A stretch of 64,000 bases of DNA, from NCBI GenBank assembly GCA_029891345.1, contig CM056993.1, positions 230,483,265-230,547,264 of the forward strand, in the 5' to 3' direction. Below are positions 55,799 through 64,000 of the stretch, one piece after another. The translations under genes and the position numbers were made by a program. This DNA is from Dryococelus australis. Its lineage: Eukaryota > Arthropoda > Insecta > Phasmatodea > Phasmatidae. How positions within the stretch are numbered: the stretch's first letter is position 1; every line of letters begins with the position of its first letter. The notes below the pieces were generated by a model, which was not told the DNA's origin, did not search any database, and was given only the letters and a program-made list of their open reading frames with translations.

Positions 55799-56775
55799 CC
55801 TTGGGCTGTGTACATCTGATATGCCAGCAGATACTGACTCTTTTAAAAGTTCGTGTTCATGTCCACCTATGGATAGATTGCACTATTCAAATATATTTCC
55901 ACATATTCTATTTGATATGTGTCGAACTGTGAACAGCTCACTCTCACATTGTGCTGGCTTCCACTCTATAGCCTAATGATGACGTACCTTGGTTTCTTGA
56001 TGGCAAAACTGGACTTAACCATCCAGTTGATGTGCTAGCTTGTGGGCAATCCAGGGTAGGTCTTGAGACTCCACGACCTGAGGGCCACATCAATGTTTTT
56101 GTCACCTTCCACATTCTTGAGCATCTTAAAGCATTCGGTAGTACTCAGCTGAACATGATGCATCATTCCTTCATATACTGTAGCTTCAGTTCCACTGTAT
56201 CTAGGTTTTTTTCCGTACTCATGATAGAATCTGCATGCGTATTTGTTATGAACAGTACCAGTTACTGCTTTGATGCTAATTCGTTTCTAGTCTTCAGCAA
56301 ATCCCAGTAACATCGCAATATGAATGCAGACCTCGAAATTGACCTCAGGATGAACAGGAACACTGTATTAATCTTTTATCCCCCCAGCCTACCATCTTGG
56401 CCACAGACAGCTTGTTAGGCATGAGCGAGAGGTAATCTTTGATCGAGGTCGTTATGCTGAAATCTCTCGTCTGGTGTACCTCGACACCATTGAGCAAATA
56501 TATTATGTGATCGATAAAGTAGAATGTCAGTGCTCGTTATTTTCGTCGATGCCAGATTAGATCCATTTTTTGTCAATGTCCCACTGAATCGTAAGAATGA
56601 CTGACAAGGCAGAGTGCAGATATTTTGGTGTTGGATCACTATCCGAACTTCCGATGGTAACATGCATAATCCGATCAGGGATGGCTGGTATCATGAAATT
56701 CCACTTTCGTGATGCTGTCAACAAATTGTCCAGCTATTGATGTTTATGTAATCTTCCAAGGCGAGCGACCTTGAA
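55799..56775 (-). pseudogene. Double-jelly-roll major capsid protein, C-terminus deleted
   Basis: Minus strand. Recognisable parts: 'SEVRIVIQHQNICTLP' followed by 'QSFLRFSGTLTK', a decayed 'LLGFAED', 'HHVQLSTTECFKMLKNVEG' and 'SWSLKTYPGLP', then 'INWMVKSSFAIKKPRYVII' and 'SQYLLAYQMYTAQG'. The protein breaks off after that point and is joined to the start of the HGLEWD gene, so roughly the last 90 codons are missing. Several frameshifts and stops. The start is by homology with element 2. Confidence 0.75.
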
Positions 56776-56877
56776 ACCAAGACTACAAAGAAAAATATAG
56801 TTGGCACATGGTGTACTGATCACTGGTTCTATGTGGTGCTTTGTTTTATTATGCCTGGTCGCTGTAAATATTATTCC

Positions 56878-57552
56878 CATGTTCTCAAATGCAAGCATAG
56901 TGTTGATTCTTTCATTTCGAAAGTTCACCAACTCTCAGTGCTGGTCGACGATCGTCACTACCACCTCGTGTGCTCTCTTTGCGATGACTGGAATGAAAAT
57001 GATGTTTTGCAGTGCCACAACCAGTTTCGAACCTCGAGGGACTATCGGCGAAAACTTGTGCAGCGCATTGCTTGGCCTACCGTTGAGGTATGTACTGTCC
57101 ACCAAATTGTAGTTAATTTGTATAACATTAACAGGGAAGATGTTTATGGGTCGCGACCATTCGTGAGTTTTGTCGGGTTCATATATGCTGGGCTTGAATC
57201 CCAGTATCGTTCCGATGGAGTCCGGTTTCGTAAAGTCGATATATTCACTGCATCTGATGACACTCTTCAGAGTACAGGAATTTCCACATAGTTCGAATTC
57301 TGTATCGGGAAACAACAAATCATCGATGCACCTTGCTATTTCATCTAGTTCGTAAGAGCCAGTGGGCAATGTTATCGCACGAGAGACATTACTGCTTTTC
57401 ACGAGATACAGCTTGCAGTTTTTTTCATCGATGTTCGGTATCGCATTGTAGGTTTGAAAATCAACCAAACCTATGCACCATTCCCCTTTCAGGTCGAGTG
57501 GAGGAAAGTGTACAGCAGGCATCTATGAAATACGACCCATCAAGGTAAGCAT
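56878..57552 (-). pseudogene. Penton-like minor capsid protein, best-preserved copy
   Basis: A 195-codon uninterrupted stretch (57522-56935) reads 'HFPPLDLKGEWCIGLVDFQT', 'LYLVKSSNVSRAITLPTGSY', 'GFKPSIYEPDKTHEWSRP' and 'LQNIIFIPVIAKRAHEVVVT', then one TGA stop after 'VDQH', after which the frame resumes 'ELVNFRNERIN'. The original ATG is probably at 57552, aligned with 42010 in element 2, with one stop shortly after it. Composition and alternating hydrophobic pattern suit an all-beta jelly roll. This is the copy to use for structural comparison. Confidence 0.75.
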
Positions 57553-57565
57553 TATCGAAACAATT

Positions 57566-57946
57566 AATAGTTCCTGGTACATGAATAGCCATTTTATTAA
57601 ATTACTTGGACGAACGAACAAGGAAGCGAAGTGTCTACAGCTTCATGTTATCAGTATCTGCTCCAACTCGTCGTAGTAGGTCAGTTTGCAATTTTTCAGG
57701 TACTGCTGCAGTTTGGGTGGATGATGCATGTTCCCAAAACTGTCATAGTAGTTAGCAGATTTTCCACATTTCACTTAAGTTACCCAGTGAGTACAGAACC
57801 CGGCTATCATGTCCAGGTTCATTACAGCATATTCGTCACATTTGGCTTTAGGGGGCAAACCATTTCACATGAACACACAGCAAAAATTAGGTATCTTGAA
57901 TTTGCGTGAAATCAGTTGCAAATCTATGTTCGTGAGAGGTAGTTAT
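57566..57946 (-). pseudogene. Adenain-like cysteine protease
   Basis: Minus strand: 'SRKFKIPNFCCVFM', 'MNLDMIAGFCTHWV' with the catalytic His, 'YYDSFGNMHHPPKLQQYL' with the Asp, and a decayed Cys motif 'SCRHF' where others have 'NC(G/R)HLCL'. Two or more stops. It lies between the penton-like gene and the minor virion gene as in the other elements. Confidence 0.7.
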
Positions 57947-58614
57947 GGTAGATATTTTATTATTATCTCTTCCTACTGCATAGCTTTTGCACACTTCCGC
58001 CTCCTACTGGATCTTAGGTAGAGGCCTTGGCCATTTTTTACCCATGGCAATGGCTTCCATATTTGCATTGTGCCTTTGGGCCTCGGAAAACTGATCCAAT
58101 TCGTTCGATGCTGTTTCGATGGCTCGGACAATTATGCTCGTGTCTCCAATTAAGCCCCTGAGGGGCCCAATTGCTGGCAAAAGTAGTGGAAAAATGCACT
58201 GGTAGATGATTTATTGATCTTGCATGCTTTTATTCCCTTATTCATCACTTTTAATTTTACTTGTGCCTTCTGCTTGCTCTTTGTACTCTGCCCATCTTCA
58301 CCTTGGCCTTCATTATATTGGAAACGCCCCACACTTCTATTTTTTCTCTGAGTCCGGTATCTGACGATTTTCTTATCTCGTCGGCCCTGTGTGCGAATAT
58401 ATTGTCAGCCTTGTGGCGTGCTGGTAGATCCTTGTACTGGGAATTGGCAATATATCGTTGTTTACACGATTCGTCCAGCACATTGATGCCTGTGTTGTGA
58501 TGTGAAAACCTTTAGGCTATCTTTGTTCCTGGCCCACAGAACTTGTATCCAGGAATGTACATCTCAAATGATAGATTGTTGATCAGCTATGTTCTTACCA
58601 CTTTGAGGCATCAT
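57947..58614 (-). pseudogene. PLA2-minor virion fusion protein
   Basis: Minus strand from the ATG near 58614. The calcium loop is the best of the three copies ('IPGYKFCGPGTKIA'), but the active site reads 'DESCKQRYIANSQ': the catalytic His and Asp are Arg and Tyr, so it is inactive. The same frame runs on through 'LREKIEVWGVSNIMKAKVKM' into the Lys-rich part, 'SSTSAFFHYF', and after a shift 'RPKGTMQIWKPLPWVKN' and 'KYLP'. This shows the PLA2 and minor virion parts as one gene. A stop after the calcium loop and frameshifts in the second half break it. Confidence 0.72.
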
Positions 58615-58784
58615 GATAAACTAACCAAAAAACTTATAAATTAGCTTCTTTCATACTTTTGCTTCAGTATAATTCTAGACTTGGAATGGTATGGACATAA
58701 AGTGGCAATGATGCGTTTTGTTTGCCGCTTCTGCTGTAAAGCATTTACAGCTTTGCGGAATTTGCACAAACATGATCAAACGAC
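58615..58784 (-). promoter_or_regulatory. Upstream region of the PLA2 gene, element 3
   Basis: Reverse complement aligns with 2196-2380 of element 1 ('TTTATCCTGCAGGT', 'TGTGCAAATTC.GCAAAGCTG', 'CAAGTCTAGAAT'), so the divergent promoter region survives, although the ATPase beyond it is deleted. Confidence 0.6.
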
Positions 58785-59193
58785 CTGCAGGATGAAAACC
58801 GTTCATCCGCTGTGATGCTTTATAGAGACATTGGACCATGTATGCCGTTCCGAAGAGGATGGACTCACTCAAGCTGAAAGCCAAAATTGACGACCTGGTA
58901 TGCATCTCAAAAAGGAAGGCTTCTTCTAAAAGGGTTCACATTGAATTGGAGCCCAGAATTGTTTCGTGTGCAAGGTATACACAATTAGGCTCCGAGGACC
59001 TACTATCTTGAAGATCAGAACAATGTTCCCATCCATGGCAGTGACTACAACAGTAGATCCAGCATACTAAGTTTCCAGATGTGGATTTAGTCGAGAATGT
59101 GCTTAAACGATGTAACATAAGGGTGTACATCAAAGGTGGGGTTTCCCTACCCACTACAATTACTGGATCGCTGTAGTGGACATCAAGAAGTGA
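58785..59193 (+). pseudogene. Integrase, C-terminal fragment
   Basis: Plus-strand relic homologous to the last 130 residues of the element 2 integrase: 'VYAVPKRMDSLKLKAKIDDL', 'VCISKRKAS', 'FTLNWSPELFRVQG', 'YYLEDQNNVPIHGS' and a decayed 'KVGFPYPLQLLD' tail ending near TGA 59191-59193. The DDE catalytic core is missing, joined directly to the PLA2 upstream region. It sits just inside the right TIR, as expected from element 2. Confidence 0.75.
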
Positions 59194-59224
59194 ACTCGCA
59201 GTGGGAGAGGGAGATGTAAATAGA

Positions 59225-60691
59225 CTTTTGTTCAAGGGCTTAAATGTTTCCTCATGTTGTACATTACCAAATAGAATGAGATATTTAAATATGTTATGTT
59301 TTGTTAATTAAAAACCTCCATTTATATAAATCATTGAAATAAAAATTAAGTATGTTAAAAATAAATCAAAATAATTAAACATGTCAATTTACGTACTTTG
59401 CAGGAGTATCATCGCCATTCGGTAGAGGTGGATAGCACTCTTGCAGACAGTAAATTATCTCTGGCAGCTGATGCTTGAAACATAAGTTACAAGCACTATC
59501 TATTGTCCAGTACTGGAAAAATATATGTGTTAACAGTGTAATTTAGGTACAACTAGGCAGATACAATTTATTGGTATGGCTGAAGAGATTATTATTTAAA
59601 TAATGATAAGGTTTAACTAGGGAGTGGAGGGTGGTGGTAGTGCGCAGGTGTGTTTGTCCTTTACGGTTGTGGATGTGTAGGATGGGGTTAAATTATTTGT
59701 TCCTCGATTTTTAGAACTATTTTTTTCGATATTTATTATTGCGAAGTTTAAGCGAGGAGCGAAAGGGGTGTTTGTTGATTAGGGTTGTTTAGGGGGTAGG
59801 GGGGGAATTGGGTGTTACATTATATGCTCCTGGATTTTTAGAATTAGTGTTTTCATTGTTTTCGATTTTTTATTATTGGAATGGTTGCTGAGAGGGAAGG
59901 GAAAAAGGCCGGGGGGGGGGGGGGGTGCTGTGGTGTGAGTGTCAGTTAACATTATATGTTTCTCGATTTTTAAATTATTGTTTTTATTATTTTCGATTTT
60001 TTATAATTTTGTAGGTGGGTGGTTGTGAGGAGTGTAGCAATGCATAAACCACATTTAAAACCTTAATTCCCTACCTGGCTCGGTGGCCGAGTGGTCTAAA
60101 GGGTCCACCATGTTGGTGACCTAATGTCAGGCAGTTTGATCCCACCCTACTACAAATGATATTTTAAGCTGTGCGAATATTAAATGGCAGTGCCCCTAGC
60201 TGTTAACTCCAGAACCAACATGGTTGTTGAGCGAGAGCGACGCCAGCGCCCCAAGCAGGTGGTACTTGAAGGACAAGTGGAAACAGGATGATGGACGAAG
60301 GTGGCACACTCTAGCAGCAATAACCAACACTGCAGGGGTCAGTGGTTCACTCTAGCAGATGGCGAGGGAACTACACTAGATTACATGCAAGATGACAGAC
60401 GAAGGTGACTAATTGGGAAACAAGTTGGCGGACAGAAACAAGATGGCAGCTGGAAATAAGCTGGCAGGTGAAACAAGATAGTGGCCGGAAACAAGATGGC
60501 CTACAAAGGTAAAGGACACAAGATGGTGGAATCCAAGATAGTTACCAGACACAAGATGGCTGACGAAGTTTAAGGTCAATGACACAGGATGGTGGAATCC
60601 AAGATGATGGCTGCGACATTATCCAAGTTGATGGACGAATCCTGAATCTTACTCATGAATCATGTCCCAGAACACAGAAATCTATAATACT
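59225..60691. repeat. Right terminal inverted repeat of element 3
   Basis: Inverted copy of 51530-52940, ending in 'TCATGAATCATGTCCCAGAA' and then CTATAATACT. It includes 'ACAAGATGGC' tandem motifs at about 60420-60600. Confidence 0.85.
60078..60150 (+). repeat. tRNA-Ser/Leu-like segment in right TIR of element 3
   Basis: Mirror copy of 52064-52135: GGCTCGGTGGCCGAGTGGTC and CAGGCAGTTTGATCCCACCC. Confidence 0.6.
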
Positions 60692-60744
60692 AAGATTTGT
60701 ACTTAGGATATTCGCAAACGTTCGACTCGTCTAGAGAGAACATT

Positions 60745-61165
60745 TATAGCCCATTCGCAGTTTCTTTACACTTTTAAAATCTAAATATTGAGCAATCACC
60801 TTACACATGACGTTTTTGGTTCCTTCCTAAATATGTCAAGCATCACAAGTTAACATAAGATTATCTTATTTTTGATTAAATCGAATTTTTATTCATATTT
60901 TTACTATAAATTATAGTATTTATTTTATAGTTAATATGAATATATCGGTGGGAAAATAGGTGTGTTGGTAATACCTAGTAAGAAATAGTTCTTAAGAAAA
61001 TATTATTACGCTAAGTGCGCACGAGTGCGGCGTGTTGTCCCTTTGGTGTAACTTTCTATACTCGTTTAACCTTTGTTTGCATAAGAAGAAGGAGGAATAT
61101 TATGGAAGTATAACTTTAGCAGGGTGCCAGAAAAGTAGGACGTAACGGTGAATGGACTATACATT
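60745..61165 (+). repeat. Diverged duplicate of the chk2 intron stretch before the second exon
   Basis: Colinear with 25905-26340: shared pieces include 'ACCTAGTAAGAAATAGTTCT' (here) versus 'GCCTAGTAAGAAATAGTTCT', 'AGTGCGCACGAGTG' versus 'AGTGCACACGAATG', and 'CAGAAAAGTAGGACGTAACG' versus 'CAGAAAAGTTGGAAGTAACC'. Similarity ends before the exon; no kinase codons follow. It could be a segmental duplication or an unknown interspersed repeat. Confidence 0.65.
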
Positions 61166-61338
61166 AAAATTTTTGCTATGCAAAGAGAGACTGCAGACAA
61201 ATGGCCTCCATGGGTCTTTGTTACAACGAGCTGTGAACAGCCTCGTGCCGAGTCTGTGATTACAAGTTCATTTATGCCCCAGGTTTGGCTCAGACTAGCG
61301 CCGATATGACTTCCTCGCCACAGTAAGCGCTTCTTATA

Positions 61339-62920
61339 CAGGATGTTTTAGTAAAAGCTTGCAAAAATGAATCTGGCAATGGGGGGCGCACTACGGAACA
61401 TTTTAAGATTGGGAATGTGTGGTCTGTGAAGCCAGGGAAGGAAGATATGAGCGTAAACATGTCTAACACGAATGCAGGTCTCCGGATTGGTTATGTGAGT
61501 TACTGACGTTTAGTGTATACACTATTGACAGGAAGTAATCTATAGGACCATCCCATCGACGGATCGGTGTTAAGTATCAGTTCGCACCTCGTAATAGTTG
61601 CTCAAAGTGACGGCCCCCATTCCGATGCAAGCATGACCTCAGCGTTTCAACTAAATCCTCCGTACATTAAGGATGGTAAAACATCTAGAGATGTCCATGA
61701 ATATGTATGTCTCCAGCAGTACCAACTAACTTTTGATATAACCAAATCTGATCGCCAATCTCAAACTTCATCTTGTTACGCGAAAAGAACGACACATTAC
61801 CAAAAACACTAATGACAGCAGTATTGTCCACCTTGCCTTCATAAACTGGGAAAGTCTTCCAACATATGATATATCGAGTATCGACATCAATAATCTCCTT
61901 AGGAGCAGGTTTTTTTTTCGTGCTGCGGCTTTCTGAAGAAACATATTTCCAACAAGCCACTACCTGCCTTAAAGCAGTAATTCCTTGAAGACCAAAACGG
62001 TACAAACATGACAACAAAATTTTTCTTTCTTCTACATCAACAATTTTAACAGTCTACGATCTGTCGTCTTTATTAACATCCTATGAAAACGACATAATTT
62101 TATGTTATACCTTTCTAGGGCAATAGCCCGAACGCGAACGCCTCCACAACATTGTGACGTGTTTTCTCTAATGACACGAAGCTAAGTGAATAAAACTGTA
62201 CCCGGAACCTGCTTATATACTAGCCCAAACCCTTACTCGAAGTACATCGGCACATCCACAGGCATTGTGCCAAATGCTTCTATTTATTTAGGTCCAGGAA
62301 ATGTTGGAATGGACAACAGTGGTAGCAGAAATTATTTGGTTTAAACTTCACTTTCTTTTAATATTGATGCATGTTTTGTATTTTGTTTGTGCATCCGAAA
62401 AGGTAAATAAATGACTGGAGTTAATGTAAACGCATGGTCTGAATTTATTCCCGATATCGGTGGTTACAAAAATATACTCTACTTTTTAAGAGACATGATG
62501 TGGTGCAGTTATATGAGATACACAGACAGAGTGTTAGTTGCTAGCTTTTCCTTTAGTAATGGTTTGAAATTTTACACATGTCTTAGCGTGTTGCTCATAT
62601 GCAAAGAATCATACACGAGGAAGGGGGGAGGGGTCCTAGAAAACATAGGGAAATGGATGACTTGTTTTCATATTGGTAATGCTCGTAGAGAGTGCTATAG
62701 GTATTACAATATTGGTGTGATGCGCATGCTATAAGAAGAGGAGGTCCACAAGCTCCACCACTCCTGCGGCCGGGCTGCATCCCCCCTCCCTCCAATTATC
62801 CCTTTAACCTATATTTTCTTCAGCTGGCCTTGCGGACCTCATGTTCCCAATCTCGAAATGTTCCGTGGTGCGGCCCCCATTTCCAGTTTCGTTTTTGCAA
62901 ACTTTCTCTAAAACATCCAA
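61339..62920 (-). mobile_element. IS630/Tc1-type element shell with ~85-bp inverted ends
   Basis: Flanked by TA on both sides. The left end CAGGATGTTTTAGTAAAAGC and its following 80 bp return inverted at the right (TTGGATGTTTTAGAGAAAGT in reverse complement, then 'TTGCAAAAACGAAACTGG'). At 61586-61645 the minus strand still reads 'CLHRNGGRHFEQLL', the end of an IS630-type transposase. The rest of the transposase is gone and unrelated sequence occupies 61660-62830. Confidence 0.65.
61685..62152 (-). other. Unidentified minus-strand ORF with upstream TATA box
   Basis: A 110-residue frame (61685-62017) reads 'LYRFGLQGITALRQVVACWK', 'KKKPAPKEIIDVDTRYI' and 'MKFEIGDQIWLYQKLV' to a stop. The same frame extends upstream to about 62080 with one TAG. 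A TATATAAGC box lies at 62211-62219 (minus) and an ATG with an Arg-rich start ('MLWRRSRSGYCPRK') at 62152; the two parts are separated by 30 bp bounded by GT and AG, too short for a normal intron. I do not recognise the protein. It may be foreign DNA inserted in the transposon shell. Confidence 0.35.
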
Positions 62921-63171
62921 TATAGTGGCTTGTATAAGGCCTAACTACTAAACGCAAAAATCGGTCAGTGACATTACAACCTGTCATAAATTAATACACC
63001 TACAAAGTAAAGACAATCGTCTGCTTTATGAGGAACGAAGACATCTCACTGTCCTAGACGACCATAAGAAACGCGTCCTACAGTGCGTTACATGAACAGA
63101 AAAAAGTAGCGACGTCAGATAAAATAAAAGCGTCTAGTTAAACAATTATTTCTGTAGCAGTGTATATTTTT

Positions 63172-63505
63172 CACCTCCAGCCTCGCGACATCCATCTCAT
63201 CCTCTCCACCACCCCCCGAAGTGATAGTCCATGGTGAGGACCCACAGATCAGCACGGATATCCTTACCATTGGCCAGACTCGGCACAGGTTTGCAGACCT
63301 CTTCCAGGAAGACACCAAGTCTGGAGGAATCTCTTCTCAGCATCCAGCCTCCAGCTCAAATCTCGAAACAAACCAGAAAAAACCTTCGCCATCACTACCA
63401 GCATCCAGTAGAAAGTACCAGCAACAATACTCAGTAGCTTCCAAAATTGAATATTACTTTGCCCTCTTACTCCTCAGTAGGGTCAAAATAAATAACAGAT
63501 CCTGA
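63172..63505 (+). other. Possible terminal exon or retro-copy
   Basis: A polypyrimidine-like stretch and acceptor (GTATATTTTTCACCTCCAG) precede an open frame beginning 'LATSISSSPPPPEVIVHGED', with 'TDILTIGQTRHRFADLFQED', a Ser/Pro/Gln-rich stretch, and a stop at 63503-63505. GC content and codon regularity exceed the flanks. No domain recognised and no matching donor needed if it is a last exon. The flanks (62921-63171 and 63506-64000) show no gene. Confidence 0.3.
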
Positions 63506-64000
63506 GTGATTCTACACTATCCCAATGTTTGAAAGAAATTGTTTACATCTTACCCTAATAAAATGGCAACATCCTAAAGTCCTAAATGAATATGAAATAC
63601 CATAGCATGAAATGTGCATGAGTACACTTTAATAACTATATGGGGACGAAACACTATAGAGAAAAGAGCATGAATGGGGAACAGCAGCCCCAAGGTCTTC
63701 TAATATTTTCCCTATAAAAACACAAACCTTAATGATGAAGAACAAATGAAATGATAATTACAAAACATAGTCACTATAGTATTACAGTATATACCATTCG
63801 TAAAATAACTCAACTAATAAGTATTCGTTCCTGTCGTTTCAAAAGACCCTCCTCCTACTGGGCGGTACTTAATTTTAATTGAGTAATATGAGCTTTATTA
63901 AAGCTCCCTGGACTGCTTGTATCTTCCAACAAAACAATAACGGATGAGAGAAAATGTTTAAACCGAAATTGACCCATGTACTTTGGCGCCAATTTCGAAG

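Larger units (their letters stand above)
51530..60691. mobile_element. Element 3: complete 9.2-kb Maverick/Polinton-like element, inverted
   Basis: Ends AGTAGTATAGTTCTCATG (left) and, in reverse complement, AGTATTATAGATTTCTGTG (right), with inverted arms of about 1.4 kb and an imperfect 6-bp target duplication: AAGGCT at 51524-51529, AAGATT at 60692-60697. Gene order is the mirror image of element 2: zinc-finger ORF, HGLEWD, major capsid, penton-like, protease and minor virion/PLA2 proteins on the minus strand, integrase tail on the plus strand. The ATPase, helical and DPNEL genes and most of the integrase are deleted. The TIR sequence differs from elements 1 and 2 except for the first 10 bp and short motifs, so it is a separate subfamily. 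No DNA polymerase B. Confidence 0.88.

Noticed and set aside
62081..62110. Intron joining the Arg-rich start to the 110-residue ORF
   Set aside because: Only 30 bp long, below any usual insect intron size, and a stop remains in the joined frame.

Overview
The window looks like a piece of a large, AT-rich, intron-rich and repeat-laden animal genome, most probably an insect. The evidence is a three-exon run of a Chk2/loki-type protein kinase with GT-AG introns of 15.9 and 2.5 kb, Tc1/mariner and IS630-type transposon relics, Helitron ends, tRNA-derived SINEs and MITEs. There are no operons, Shine-Dalgarno sites or bacterial genes. I cannot name the species or order.

The dominant content is three decayed copies of an endogenous linear DNA virus or transposon of the Maverick/Polinton (adintovirus-like) type. 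Element 1 occupies 1-8760 and is cut by the left window edge. Element 2 is complete at 36435-45258: 8,824 bp, terminal inverted repeats (TIRs) over 1 kb, and a perfect 6-bp target duplication TATGAG. Element 3 lies in the opposite orientation at 51530-60691: 9,162 bp, with an imperfect duplication AAGGCT/AAGATT. All known ends begin AGTA.

Pieced together from the three copies, the gene order is: TIR; a retroviral-type integrase with a chromodomain-like tail; an unknown 'DPNEL' protein; a small unknown helical protein; a packaging ATPase; then a divergent promoter; then a parvovirus-like phospholipase A2 joined to a basic, hydrophobic minor virion protein; an adenain-like protease; a single-jelly-roll penton-like protein; a double-jelly-roll major capsid protein; an unknown 'HGLEWD' protein; in element 3 only, a possible zinc-finger protein; TIR. 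The first four genes run opposite to the rest. Together they would give integration, packaging, capsid maturation and a membrane-penetrating lipase. No protein-primed DNA polymerase B is seen in any copy. Every gene carries stops, frameshifts or deletions.

Between elements 1 and 2 (10274-29192) lies the 3' half of the kinase gene on the + strand: exons at 10274-10479, 26397-26580 and 29073-29192 splice in phase to a stop, with a poly(A) signal 44 bp later. Its introns hold a 24-copy, 34-bp satellite (12303-13118), SINEs, MITEs, a 3.7-kb inverted-repeat structure whose ends resemble the viral TIRs (20195-23911), and a loose TIR fragment (23035-23625). A diverged copy of the intron stretch before the second exon reappears at 60745-61165, just outside element 3. 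The remaining intervals hold transposon relics: Tc1-like at 29951-31377 and 46245-46865, IS630-like at 61339-62920, Helitron pieces near 33.1-34.0 kb and a MITE cluster at 48.3-50.1 kb. All calls were read by eye from sequence and translation, without database searches.
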